Positions 44,435-57,600 of a stretch of DNA of 64,000 bases are shown piece by piece. The notes beneath the pieces are model-generated. The model had not been told where the DNA came from. It searched no databases and worked only from the letters and a program-made list of their open reading frames with translations. The position numbers and the translations under genes were made by a program. This stretch comes from Fomitopsis serialis (lineage: Eukaryota > Basidiomycota > Agaricomycetes > Polyporales > Fomitopsidaceae): positions 1,054,001-1,118,000 of the forward strand of contig NW_025954964.1 in the NCBI RefSeq assembly GCF_022376445.1. The letters run 5' to 3'. How positions within the stretch are numbered: position 1 is the first letter of the stretch; each line of letters opens with the position of its first letter.

Positions 44435-46960
44435 ATGTTTCCACGGGGGCCACGCTTCGCGGCAGCGAAGAGTGAGTAATGACCTGCACCTTTGTGGCAC
44501 TAGAGGCTAACGCACTACGTCTAGTACCCGAGGTCCCTGGACCCAATTCATACAACCCTCAAGGTATGCGCTCTGGGTATTTTTTCTGGTGTTGAACTCA
44601 CATGAACACTAGACCCGGAATACGACGCCTACAAACGAGGTGCATTCCTCGAGAAGACGAATCGGTTTGGAAGGACAAACCGTCGGATGTCCCTGGTAAG
44701 GTGTTGCAGAGATTGGCGGCTACAAAACCTCTCACCGGGGTTTCCAGGACCTGGCGCCTACAATGCAGATGCACTTGTAGCCAATGGCAAGCCCGCCTCT
44801 GGCGGCCAGAAGACTGTGACTACGGATCGTTACGCCGTCCTCCAACGGAAACTCGAGGACCTGGAACGACTGCACGCAGAGGGCAAGAAAGCGGTACGTA
44901 GCGTGCTACATGCACTGTGAAGACTGAGGAGAGCTGAGACACAATGCAACTCTAGCACAGCACAGAAGTTGAACGGCTCAAACTCGAATTCAATCGCGCA
45001 CAAAGGTCATCTACAGAGCACTCTGAGCGCGCCGATAAGCTGAAGAAGCAAAACGATGCTCTGGAGAGCCGAGTCCAAGAGCTCAAGAAGACAAGTATGT
45101 CGGAGCAAAGCGAGCTTCGTGAGCTTCGGGTGAAGCTAAAAGCGGCGGAGCACGAGCGTGCACAGCTCGCTGCGAAGCAAGGCGAGGCGGGCGAGACCAA
45201 GAAGGCGTTGCAGGCGGCCGAGGCGCGGAGGAAAGACGACGTCCGCGAGCGCGACAGGAAGATTGCTGAGCTCGAGAAGGCGCTTGCGAGCGAGAAGAAG
45301 AAACGCGACCTAGTGGAGGGGAAGCTAGCCGAGGTGAAGGGCAAGGTTGACGTGGAGGTCAACGAGGCTCGTGCAGCGACGTCTCATCTCGAGGCGCAGC
45401 TCGAAACCACAAAGGCAGAGGCGCATACTGCCATGGCTGCGCTGGATGATGCGAGGACTCATGCTGCTGAGAGGGAGGAGGGACTGCTGGAGATGCTTGA
45501 CCAACATCGAGCTACCCTGGCTCGTGTCGCTACTGAATATGGTCAACTCGCGTCAAAGAGTATCTCGCAGACCACACATTCGCGCGTCAAGCACGAAGCC
45601 GATGCCCTCCGGCTACGAGTCCACAGGCTCGAGCGCAAACTCGCCAATTCAGAGGGACAAGTTGTGGAGCTTGCCAATCTCATTCGGCAGACGAAGGACG
45701 AGAACCTGTTCCTGTCTACCCAGCTGCGAGAAGCGCAAGACGAAGTCTCGCACTATGTCGAGGCCCTGCGCGACGCAGAGGCAGCACAGCACGAAGACGC
45801 GCTGGTGCATCCAGAACTCGAACAGGATGTAGCATGCTTGGGGGCCGAGCTCAGAGAGGCCGAGCGTGCAAGCACGGAGGCCATTCGCGCAGATCTTCAT
45901 TCTTGGGCGGATCTTCACCGCCTCAGGGCGGACGCACTTCTGCTAAATGCCACGACGCTAATCAAGGCGGCGGACGAGGCTGAAGAGCAAGCCCGTCAGC
46001 GCAGCTCCGAGTTGTCTGTCTCAGAGGCCAAACACGACGAACTCCAGAAGACTCTCGAGATCCTGCGCACCCAGTATGTCGACGCGCAAGAGCAACTCGC
46101 ACGGACGTCCGCTGCCTGCGATACGGTCAAGGCGTCCGAAGCTGCGCTCATGAAGCAGCTCGAGGATATGCGCTCGACCAACCTTACGGAGCTTTCCACG
46201 GCTCAGCAGGCGCTGCAGAAGGAGAAGGACACGGTCCGCCGGTTTGCGACGACAGTGCAACAGCACCGGGCAGCGGAGGAGGCGCTTCGCGCTGAGATGG
46301 ATCAGTGCGTCGTGCTCGCGAACCATATCGTGGAGGACATCACTGACATGCTCGTTTGATCGTCAATGGTGCTTTGTGCCCTCATGTTCTTTAGAATGTA
46401 CGCTGAGCTTGCCGAGGCAGAGCGCTACCGCGAGGCTTATGGACAGCTTGTCGAAGAGGTCGATGCACTCGTGGCACGAAACGCGTTGGCAGAAGAGGAA
46501 GCCAGGCATCTAAGCAAGTTCAATGCGGAGATTGTGGGGCATCACAATCCAGCGCAGCGCATCATGTACGTGGACAGGATCAGGAGAGAGCTGCATGAAA
46601 CAAAGCAGGTAAGATAATGCGGACTAGGATGAAAAGGACTGAGCTTACGAGCGATCTTCAGCAACTACTGATGCTCACGCGCGACCGGGATGCGACAGAA
46701 GCCCAGAACGAAGACTTGCAGCACGAACTCAATTTGTACAATCTGTCGCTGTTCCGCCGGAGTTGAAGACACGAACGACGGTGACGCGAGTAGAGAGACT
46801 GCAGGTTCCCTCCGCCAGTATCGGTTTGGGTGGTTCGCAGAAGGGCTCGAACGAACTGAACTCCAGGAGTGCATCGTCCATGGCTTCTAACAGGAAGCTG
46901 AGCCGATGCCAGAGGTCGACTACATTTCAGGGAGAGATGACTGTAGACGAGATCATGTGA
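44435..46960 (+). CDS. HMMR/RHAMM-like coiled-coil protein (two frame breaks)
   Basis: Exons 44435-44471, 44525-44563, 44613-44695, 44748-44893, 44956-46353, about 46408-46608 and 46662-46960 give roughly 680 residues. The N-terminus FPRGPRFAAAK, VPGPNSYNPQDPEYDAY and PGPGAYNAD resembles the STPG/SHIPPO-like start of HMMR. The middle 450 residues form a long coiled coil. The C-terminus holds AEIVGHHNPAQRIMYVDRIR and ELNLY, as in the HMMR C-terminal domain. Animal HMMR binds spindle microtubules; the fungal role is unknown. One base is missing near 44671 (the frame then reads KDKPSDVPGPGAY) and one near 46740 (after ELNLY, the frame then reads SVAVPPELKTRTTVTRV). The acceptor of the intron at 46354 is uncertain. 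Confidence 0.62.
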
Positions 46961-47140
46961 ACGAGTGACGATATTACGAGTATACCTTTCCGATTTGTCC
47001 TCAATCTAAGCACGTACCGTAATGTACTCTGGTTCTCATTATGTCACAGACCAGCTGAAGCATAGGACCGAATGACACAAGCCAAAACTGAGGTGATATT
47101 AGAGCATTCATACTACTCACATATCCCGGGATACCATTGT

Positions 47141-48483
47141 TCAATCTAGTACCGTGTACTTCTTGAGGTGTAGAGGAATCGCGTCTTCCAGCCCCTTTGA
47201 CTTTACCCAAGCTTTTGAGAACAGGCGGCTCTGATACCGGTAGGCACCATCGCAAAGTATGGTAGCAACGTCTTGCCTATAGAATAATTGACTGAGAAGT
47301 CCTTCGTCTGGAAAAACACGAGGCATACCAGGTCCTACTTTCTGCGCCAGCTTGTATGCCGCAACGACGTTGAGAGCCGAACTGGCACCGAGGTAGAGAC
47401 CTTCGCTGTCCAGGAGGTCGTACACCATTTCCAGCGACTCCGCATCAGGGATGCTCAGCGCGCCGTCCAGTTCATTCACGAATGTCCCAAGGTTCTTTGT
47501 GATTCGGCCCTGACCAATGCCTAAGAAATGTCAAATAAGAGGAATCGCGCGTAGTACGCATATACGCACCCTCAGTGATGGAGGAACCACTCCTCTCCAT
47601 TAAACTCCCCCGCTAGTCAGATAGCTACACAGCACGCTACCCGGGGGTCGGCGAGCCACACCTGCGTCTTCCCCTGCTCTTCTCCTTCAAGTACATCCCT
47701 GTACCCGCCAGCGTGCCACCCGTACCCGTCGCGCAAATGAACGCGTCCACATTCCCATCGTCTGCTCCCAGATCTCCGGGCCTGTCGAGGTATAATGGGC
47801 CCTTGTATTCGCGACGTTGTCGAATTGGTCTGTCCAGATGGCGTTGGGTAGGCTCTTGGCGAAGTCGCGGGCCTGATGGTTGTAGTTCTTGGGGTTTTCG
47901 TATGCGACTGCGGGTACGGGGTAGACCTCTGCGCCAAGCATGCGCAAGAGGTCGATCTTTTCTTGACTCTGGATCGTCGGCGGGACATTCAGCTGGTCTG
48001 CAGACAACTTCTGATGCCGTCAAACTTACCTGAGAATTGGGCATGAAGATCACGCATTTGTAGCCCCGAGACCTGCAGACATGGGCGAGACCAATGCCAG
48101 TGTTTCCAGCCGTGCCCTCCACGACTGTCCCACCAGCTTTGAGCCTACGCGGAGGTGTTAGCTACGTGTGCGACCGCATAATACGGGAATGTGCGCACAA
48201 TCCTCGATTTTCTGCGTCCCGAACGATACCTAACGCAGCGCGATCCTTCACGCTACCACCAGGATTTTGGAACTCGGCCTTGCCAACAATGTTGCACCCT
48301 GTCTTCTCCGAGAGTTCTTGAGGCGGATCTATTCCCAGAGTTCACCTTCACAACCTCGACACAGGACGCCAGTTGATACATAGCACCCACCAGAGGAGTG
48401 TTGCCGACGGCGCCAGTGAAGCCATCGACTGCCCGAGAGGTGAACGACCTAGCCAGAGGCTTCGCCCGCAGAGCACCCAACAT
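47141..48483 (-). CDS. Cysteine synthase-like PLP enzyme, mitochondrial Cys12 type, five frame breaks
   Basis: Exons 48483-48391, 48328-48199, 48144-48030, 47968-47570 and 47520-47141 carry a fold-type II PLP enzyme: GAVGNTPL, then [21 protein letters not shown] with the PLP lysine, [16 protein letters not shown] for phosphate binding, [13 protein letters not shown], and [15 protein letters not shown] basic N-terminus ([14 protein letters not shown]) suggests mitochondrial import. The family makes cysteine from O-acetylserine and sulfide, or acts in sulfide metabolism. The frame needs one extra base near 48315, 47760, 47672, 47645 and 47609; exon phases confirm deficits of one in exon 2 and four in exon 4. 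The gene is either a pseudogene or an artefact of under-called homopolymers; no nonsense substitution or insertion was seen. Confidence 0.75.
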
Positions 48484-49020
48484 GGCGGGATAGAAGAATG
48501 ATGGAGGCAACGTGGGGATGCTCTGCGAAATAAGAGCCTCCCATGTCCGACCGGTCCTGCGAAGGCGTCATCATGAGCAAAACCCGAGAGACAACTGTAC
48601 CCGGCAATCGCGCCTCGAGATCCCGTCGACATGGTCGAAGTCACGCAGCTGAATTCTAGGCAGCTCCGAGTATTATCTTCACTGTATGTACGCCTACCAG
48701 TGTCGTGACCGCCACTCACGGATGGAGAAAAGCTCATATATACGCTGGAGAATGCGCGAAACGTAGGTGACCGCGCCGACAGAACACAGAGATCCATTAA
48801 AGTGCATGTACATAGGTGTATCATCGAGGAGGGTAAGCAAAGATGTCCTAGAATTGAGAGAAGCGAGGAAAACAGACGTGTGGACCGGCGTGTCCGTCGT
48901 GCAAGCGTTCGTGCGGGCCATGAGTATCAAGATTAACCAGATTACCAGAGAGGACGGACGGGTATCGAGCAGGTTACAGCAGCCAGAACCCGGAGACAGA
49001 ATGGTATCTTATATGACTTC
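48484..49020. other. Intergenic stretch, promoter of the cysteine synthase-like gene
   Basis: This 537 bp stretch holds no recognised gene. Confidence 0.5.
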
Positions 49021-49853
<833 letters not shown>

Positions 49854-50147
49854 GTTGTGTGTTGAGATGAAAGAATGTGGGACGAAGGAACGACGGGAGT
49901 GAGGTGGCCAACAGAAGGAAGGTCGCTGAGAGCTACGACCGCCAGAACAAATTGGGCCAGACCAAACGCCACGCGACCCCTCGGACACTCCCACCCCACA
50001 CTATCAACCCCTCGACATCAGCCCATCACGCGCCCGTTTCAGCATGCAAAATCATCATTATAAGCACCTATACAGAGAGCATAAAATAGTACACGATATC
50101 CTAGAAGTCGAGGTATGGTACAAGACCGACAAAAAATACTGCCAGTG

Positions 50148-52426
50148 CTATCCAGAGGGGACCCCGGTCGGTGGCGGCGAGCTGAGTTGCGACTGATTGA
50201 ACACCTTCAGCCATCCGTCACCCATATCAGACCGGAGTGCCTCTATTCGAGCCCGGAACGCATCTGCCTCCTTGAACTGGCCCGCCTCCTCTGCGCTGTC
50301 CGCCGCAGGCTGATACATCGACGCGGAGACGCGCGAGCGCCGCTTGGCCGAGCGCGACATCGTACCAGCCTTGCGTAGAGATCCCCCTCGCTGCAGAGCG
50401 TTGTCTGTGTCATCCGACGTCGCGAAGGACGACGGAGCATGCTCCGTGTGATTTCGGCTATGCCGCGTCTTGGGTGTTGGACGGACAACAGCAGGGGCAA
50501 CGGGGGCCGCAGCCGGATATATCGACAGATCGCCGCCCACTCTGGGTCCAGCTGGAGCAGATGGCTCTGGGGCTGAGGGTAGTGGCGCCTTCGCTGATTT
50601 AGGACTCCGTGTCTTGTCTGCGCGTCCTCCAACCTCTGAGCCTACACGGGCCTGTGAAGCGGTCCTAGAGCTGCCAGCATCGCTCATGCTGTGATCTCCA
50701 TCGAGGTCAACGATCCTCTTGTTCTTCTTGCGGCGTCCCCTTGCGTTCACCGCAGCAATGTGCGGCGATGCCCCATTGGACGGAGGGGAAGAATGTGATG
50801 AAGGGCCTTGCTGTGGGCTGGCAGTCATCGGAGAGGCACCGTTCCGAACAGGGCTGCCCACCGCCACGACTGGAGGGGTATATGCGACAGATGGCGGTCG
50901 CGAGGAGGTCATCTGCTGTGACGGCGGCGACGTCAAGTACATCTTCTCGTAGAAGCTCGGCGATGCCCCGTCCAGGAGGACGCTCTTCCCCTCCTTGGTA
51001 AAGTGGTCGAAGCACCGGATCCTGTAGCCCTCCTCGATTTCCGTGAACGGATTGCCTTCGATCCAAACCTCGGTGATGTTTGGAAGGGCTGCCAATCGCC
51101 CGACTTCCGCGCTCTCCTCGATGATGTTGTGGCGCAGGTCCACCCGCTCGAGCGCGAGTAATCGCTCGAGGCCGCATATCGATTCGAGCCTGTTCTTCGA
51201 CAGATTGAGGTACAACACTTGACCGAGCACGGTGTAAATGCCCAGCACAGAGTCGATCATGTTGTCGGATAAGTTCAGGGATGTGAGGTTATATAACGAT
51301 TGGAGGCCGGGAGGAACGGACACAAGCAGATTGGATGATAGGTCTAGGTGAGTTAGCGAGGTAAGGTAGGGGAGGGGAGACGTCGGCAGGAAGGTAAGTG
51401 CGTTGTCCGCGAGAGATAGGTGCCGTAGGAACGCCCACTTCAGCGAAGGCAGTTCGATGGGCTGAGTGGCTTCGGTGTGGATTCGGGAGTCGGCTGCTGA
51501 GAGTCGTTAGAAGGTAATAGGCCCTGCTCAAGGTTGGATGGGGGCTCTTCCGGACTAGACTGCGGTGAACCATCTTCCTCTTCCTCTGCGTCCTCCGGAA
51601 CTGACTCGGGTAGCCGAGAGCCGCCATAGAACGACTGTGGACGTGAAAGGCTCCTCGGTAGTCTCCTGGTCCTTGAGTCCTTCACCCGCCCTTCTCTCCT
51701 AGCCTGGTCATCCAGCACTGCACCGATGAATATGTCCGATACATCCTCCAAACCGCTGTTCTTGATCGACAGGCTCAATAGACTCTCCGCCAACCGGTCC
51801 CAGCCGAGCAACGTCCTTGGATCGATGTCGATGCACTGCAGCGTCTGCAGACACTTGAAGGCGTCCATAGGCAGCGCGTTCTCGTTCGGAGCCTCCGTGG
51901 CGAGCTCGGCGATGAGCTTCGCTTCTGGCGCGCGAAGTGACAGCGCGGGCAGCTTCGTGAAGCTACTGTAGATGTACTTCAGCTCCGCGTCCAAAGTTGG
52001 CGGCGGCGTACGGAACCAGCCTGCCCCGAGAGACAGCTTGGAGACAACAGAGAGCGATGAGCGGAAGGACATGAGGGAGAGGGCGTCTGACTTGTCAGAA
52101 CTGGGGAAGATATTGATATAGTTCATGGGTCGTGACGGGCTGTCGACCTGAACGTCCAGGGATCCTACATCTATCCCCAGCGCTTCGAGACGCATCAGGA
52201 GGTAGAATAGATGGTGGATGTCGAATGACAGTATGACAGGCTTTGCGGTGGAGGGAGCAGCATTGTCGGACGCGAACCAGCCGAGAGGATTAAAGACAGA
52301 GGGCTCTGCTGCTGCGGGCTTGCCGCGTCGTCTCCGGGGGATGGCAGCTGCAGCGAGTCCCTGCTCGTGCGTCCTGATGTACGTCGCAATGCGCCTTGTG
52401 TACTCGTCGCCGGGTTCGTTGTCCAT
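50148..52426 (-). CDS. Leucine-rich-repeat protein, unknown role
   Basis: Two exons, 52426-51571 and 51493-50148, join in phase to 733 residues. The 77 bp intron was placed by phase, a CTAAC branch sequence and a CAGCAG acceptor. Six or more LRRs span about residues 300-420: LKWAFLRHLSLADNALTFLP, LTHLDLSSNLLVSVP, LTSLNLSDNMIDSVLG, LYLNLSKNRLESICG, LERVDLRHNIIEE and ITEVWIEGNPF, closed by a cap-like EEGYRIRCFDHF. The N-terminal 250 residues are a conserved-looking globular region (FDIHHLFYLLMRLEALGIDV), and the C-terminal 300 are disordered and Ser/Pro-rich with a basic RGRRKKNKR. It resembles nischarin/Sog2-style LRR proteins in general layout, but I cannot name it. Confidence 0.7.
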
Positions 52427-52730
52427 GACTGTAGTCCAGCTGTAGTGTGCGCGTGAAGGAAAGAAGCAGGTCGCACTCACCGATGGGTCCACTAGTCGAC
52501 GCCGACGTCTGCCAGCTGGGGGCGCGAGAGCCTCACTTGTGTGTGGAGGAGCAGTTCGGGGCAGCTGGAGGCCTGCAGCGAGCAGGCTCGGGCGCGACTG
52601 CCCGATCGGGCAGCCAGTACTCCAATGCACGCACGTGAGGACGCGTAACCTTTGGGCGCCTCAGCAATACGCTCCGCCTTGTCCGCGTCCGGGCTGTCTT
52701 CATCTCTTCCCACTCACCACAACCATCACG

Positions 52731-54208
52731 ATGAAGATCACTGTGAAAACTCTTCAGCAGAAGGTCTTCCAGGTGCGCACCTGACTCGAGCTAGTGGTCG
52801 ATGCGCATCGCAAACGCGGTGCTTTGCTCTAGATCGATGCGGAAGGCACGGACACGGTGGTGGACCTGAAGAAGAAGATCGAGCAAAGTCAAGGACATGG
52901 TATCGAGACGCAGAAGCTGATTTACTCTGGTAAGTACGATGCGCCGTCACGCGCATAGATGACTGAAGGGCGCGCCGCAGGTAAGATCCTCCCAGATTCA
53001 AAGACAGTGGAAGCATGCGAGATCAAGGAGAAGGACTTCTTGGTGCTTATGGTGTCGAAGGTGTGTCTCACTCTACATCATGACGCAAGGTCGAATAGTA
53101 CTTAGCCCCGCTTAGCCCAAAGCCACCCCTGCTGCCCCTGCCGCCTCGACCAGCTCTGCTGCGGCTTCAAGCCCGGCTCCCGCTGCCCCTGCTCCTGCAG
53201 CACCATCCCCCGCGCCTGCATCGTCGACTCCTGCCGCGCCCCAGCCACCCAACGCGCCTCTTCTATCACCAGCGCAGCCTGCGCCCGCTGCTACATCAGC
53301 TACGGAACGCGCCTTCTCTGACTCGAACTCGTTCTTGACCGGTGAAGTGCTCCAATCTACCATCAACAACATGATGGAGATGGGTTTCGAGCGGGAGCAG
53401 GTAATGCGCGCGCTGCGGGCTAGTTTTAACAACCCCGACCGAGCAGTCGAGTACCTGTTCAACGTAGGTCTTATTGTCTGTCCGCTGCCCATCACCTGCT
53501 AAGCATTCCCGCCAGGGTATCCCGGCACATCTTGAGGCGGCTGCGGCGGGCACACCCCAGGGCGGTGCGCCGGAGGCAGCTGGTGGTAATGCCCCCGCCG
53601 TACCTGCTCCAGCGGCAGCTCCTGGAGCGGCTCCTGTGGCCCCCGCCCCCGCTTCGAACCAGCCTCAGAACCTATTTCAGCTCGCCCAGCAGCAGCAGCA
53701 GCAACAACAACAGCAACAGCAACATCACCCAGCGGCTGCTGCTGGTGTAGGTGGTGGTGCGCCTGGGCTCAGCTTGGACGCGCTGATCAACAACCCTCAA
53801 GTCCAGCAGCTGCGCGATCTGATCGCTCAGAACCCTGCGCTTGCGCAACCGTTAATCCAGCAACTCGCTGCGTCGAACCCACAACTCGCCCAGCTCTTTG
53901 CGAACAACCCTGAGGCGTTGCTGCAGCTGTTGGGTGGAGAAGGTCTCGGTGGTGACTTCGGCGACGATGAGGGTGGCATTCCTCCTGGTGCGAACGTGAT
54001 TCAGATCACGGAGGATGAGCAGGCGGCGATCCAACGCGTACGTGCTCAATAAAACTGCCATCGTTGCTACGTACTGACATAGTTGTATCTGCAGCTGGAG
54101 GCACTCGGCTTCCCCCGTCAGGCGGTCATCGAGGCATACTTCGCGTGTGATAAGAACGAGGAACTCGCGGCAAATTATCTCTTCGACAGCAATTTCGAAG
54201 ACTCGTAA
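52731..54208 (+). CDS. RAD23: RAD23 ubiquitin receptor / nucleotide excision repair protein
   Basis: Six exons (52731-52772, 52833-52929, 52981-53060, 53116-53463, 53516-54037, 54095-54208) join in phase to 400 residues. The ubiquitin-like domain is residues 1-73 ([13 protein letters not shown], then [29 protein letters not shown]). An Ala/Pro linker leads to UBA1 ([20 protein letters not shown]), then the XPC/Rad4-binding STI1-like domain ([20 protein letters not shown]), and UBA2 ([20 protein letters not shown]). Rad23 stabilises Rad4 at DNA lesions and shuttles ubiquitinated proteins to the proteasome. The linker before the STI1-like domain contains a Q14 tract. The gene is divergent from the LRR gene, with 304 bp between start codons. 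Confidence 0.95.
53687..53722 (+). repeat. CAG/CAA trinucleotide tract inside RAD23
   Basis: An uninterrupted run of glutamine codons, mixed CAG and CAA, followed by two histidines. Mixed codons make it less prone to slippage than a pure CAG run. Confidence 0.9.
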
Positions 54209-54607
54209 AAGGTTGGCAGGGATTGGAAGTAGCTCCTAAGATTGTACATGCATGTATACGTATTATTCGTACCGACTCTTCTCGTGAATTGTATCACTTC
54301 CAGAGCATTCGTCTAACGCTGATTACGAGCTGATATGTATACCGGGGTGTCATTTGAAAGGCATTCGACATGTTCAGACGGTCGTTGTACGGCTTTGGTG
54401 TTGATTGTGAGTTGTGGATAGGATCGCAGACTCCAGAGGTCCCTGGGGGTGCACTCTTCGCGTACGTCTTCGTCACGTGAGCGACACGACCCGCGACCGT
54501 GGCCGGACGCGTCGTGCAGCTCTTGCTAACGGCGAGGCTCGAGCGCGACTTCTACCTGCTTCTAACGACTCATGTTGCTATAGAACGTCTTGCCAAACGT
54601 TTACCCG
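54209..54607. other. Intergenic stretch between RAD23 and the TPP1-like gene
   Basis: It includes the AT-rich 3' flank of RAD23 and the next promoter; no gene is seen. Confidence 0.5.
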
Positions 54608-57600
54608 ATGTCTAGCTCGATCCGTGCACCATGGATTCACGACTATCTTCTTCAGGCAGCTGAGCAACATGGCGGCAGCCTAGTTTCTGTCGGATTGGAG
54701 ACGAAAGGTCGCAGGGCACAGTTACTACAGGTGAGCATTTGACCAACTCATTACGTGCTGTCTCTCATGGATACTATAGTGGTTGACATACCCTAGAGAT
54801 GACGACGAGGAAGTCTTCATATGGGCGATCATATCTGACAAGGTCCACTCTGTCTATGTTCGGTTCTCTAAGGAGGCCGTGAAGTCCTTCAGGCAGTACG
54901 TCTGTCATCTCTCAGTAACAACATTGTAATTTCACCCACATATATATCTCACTTCATCTCGTGATATTGAGACCATCTGGTAGAATTGCCGTCTGCATCA
55001 CTGTGGTCTGAGTTGTTCAGGTTGGGTGTGGTTGGGTGTTCGTCTTCGTTCTCACAGTTTTGGCCGCCTTCTCTGTTCTGGCTCGTTTGCATTTGCTGAC
55101 TTGCTTGCACATTACTTTCGTAGAAATCCTCTGTTCTCAGGGAGAAAACTCACGGAGTACCGGACAGCTATGATCATCATCAAACAATTCCGCCCATTCT
55201 GCAGTCGTATTCCGCTGGGGTGGGACAAGGGCATGTCAAATAGCGTCCACGTCTGTCTAGAGGTCAATGACTTCGGCCTGTCGGGGGCGTTCAACGAGCC
55301 TATGTGGGGAAGTCCCAAAGCCATTGAACTACACTCGGATATTTCTGAGTGGGTCCAGGGCTTGCGGCAGGGCGGAGGTGCTGGGTACGCATAAGACTTG
55401 GACTGCCCATCTCAGTAAGCTGACGTGCCACGAAGTAACGTACTCAAGCAACGGAAAGCAGCACAACTGCAGAATGCCGACGCAAACGAACAGGCCAAAG
55501 ATGTGCAAGACGCTACGGAAGGTGCTTCGCATAACGAGGCGGCTCCGAAGGCGATCCCACGGAAAATCACGCTTGCGGCCAGAAAGACAGTTATCAAGCC
55601 CCTGGTTGTTACGACTGTCCAACGACCGGATTCTGTGCGCGTCGAGACGAAACTTGACCCAAAGGAAGCTTATGAGCGTAAATGGAAGGCATGTACCCCT
55701 TGAGCAGTGCAGGCTTCGTGCTTACCCCCTTGTAGCCGTTTCAAGCCAGCAAGAAATATATGCCAGTTCCTGAAGATGTCAAGGAGAAGCTCCGGACGCT
55801 ATCTTGTCAGTACAGTCAGATGCTTGGTCTTTCAATAGGAGCTAACCACTTACAGTCAACCTGACAACCACAGTTAGCGACTCTGGCCGATCGGAGTCCA
55901 CAGGTGACAATGTTAGCGATGCACCCACACCGTCGTCGCGTATAAGGACGCCTCCTCGGAAACGTCGTCGTAAGCACTCATACTATGTTGAATGACCTGA
56001 CTCACTTAACTCCGCACTACGAGGTAGGGCGCGACGCGTTGGACCTCGAGTCGAGTGAGCCAGACAGTCCTGACTTCCGTCACTCTGAGCTACCAGAGGA
56101 ACCGCTGCCTGCCACCCCATCTCATTGGTCGCCGTCCAATCGAGGAAGTCCCCGAACGGACGCTGCGAGTCTAGCAGCGATCGACGAAGAGTCTGAGGAC
56201 GATGTAGCCTCCGTCCGTCCCAACAATTCATCACCATTGCCACCAAGCAGAGATCCCTTCCAAGTCCTCCCTTCTTCACAAGACGATAATGGCTCGCCTG
56301 TACCAAGGACAGCCCAGACGGGCGTTCCTGCTTCCTCTAATGCTGTTGCAGCTCCCGAGCCTACATCTTCCTACTTGAGTGCTCCAACGCCTGCTCAACG
56401 ACCTCGTCCTGTGCCCTCTTCATCTTCGCCGCCGTTTCCCTCAACTGCGCAAGAAGTGTCAGTCTCCGCGGTCATGGAGACCCCTTTAGCTGCTCCCTTC
56501 TCTAGTGCCCCACCTATCGCTGCTTCCCGTCCACCTCACCTACGCCGAGTACCTCGCCCCATTTACAATCCCCTCTCCCCCGATCCGAACGTGTCTGGTC
56601 CTGGTCGGATTCTTGTACCAAACTCAGATACTTCTGCTTCGCTATCGCAAGATCAACCTTTCTCTCAGCCATCGCAACAGGACAACTCGTCGCAAGAGAA
56701 GAGTCAAGACCAGAAGGAGCCACAACGCTCGCAGCAGTCGCTATCATACGCGTCTGAATCGCAGGGTTCGAAGTCGGATCCGAAATCCCAAGGTTCGCGG
56801 CAATCTCAACTGCGGAACGAGGTCACAGCGGCCGTTGAAGAGGCAGTCAGAGAGCCCGTGTCTCCAAATGTGGCCATCGCGGAGCAGTCGAAGAAGGTCG
56901 TGGATCGTCCTCAGTCTACAGACGACGCTCGACCGTCCAATCCCCCGGCGTTGGTGGCGGATGATGCTCCTGATCCGGGAATCTACCCCGAAAAGGCTGA
57001 CGAGAAGAGGAATCTCATCTCCGCGAAGCCACCACCGGCTCGAATTCGGTCCAAGCCCTTCATACCATCTCAGCAAGTGGTTCCGGATAGCGAGAGCGAA
57101 ACGGAACAGGAGAATACCGGTGACGAGCAAGACGAATTGGAATCCGCCGCTGGTTCAGGGGGCGCTTCACGCCATTCTCATCCGCTTGACTCGGATGACG
57201 AGAGGACTAAAGCGATGGTCGACAGGTACACGGTCAAACACACCACAGGATCGACGGTACAGAAAGTTCGCGAGCGCACCCGCCAAATGTCGTCAACAAT
57301 AGTCATGCCTCCCGTTACTCCCAGCCGGAAGCAATCCTCTGTAGCTCCTCGACAAATCAGCCGTACGGAAGGAAGCGCCATGTCGCTCGCCCACAGTCAC
57401 AGCTCGCATTTACCACTCCCTCCCTCCAGCCCCGACGTCTTCATGAGTGAATATTCGTTCCATGCGTCCCAGATATCCTTGCCGACCCAAGCTGCGCGCC
57501 GAAGAAAATCCCTACGCACGCAGTCCACGCCTAACGGTCCTACCACACCTGTTCGTGACACGCGCAGGTCTGGCTCTCCGACGGTACCTGCAACCGGAGT

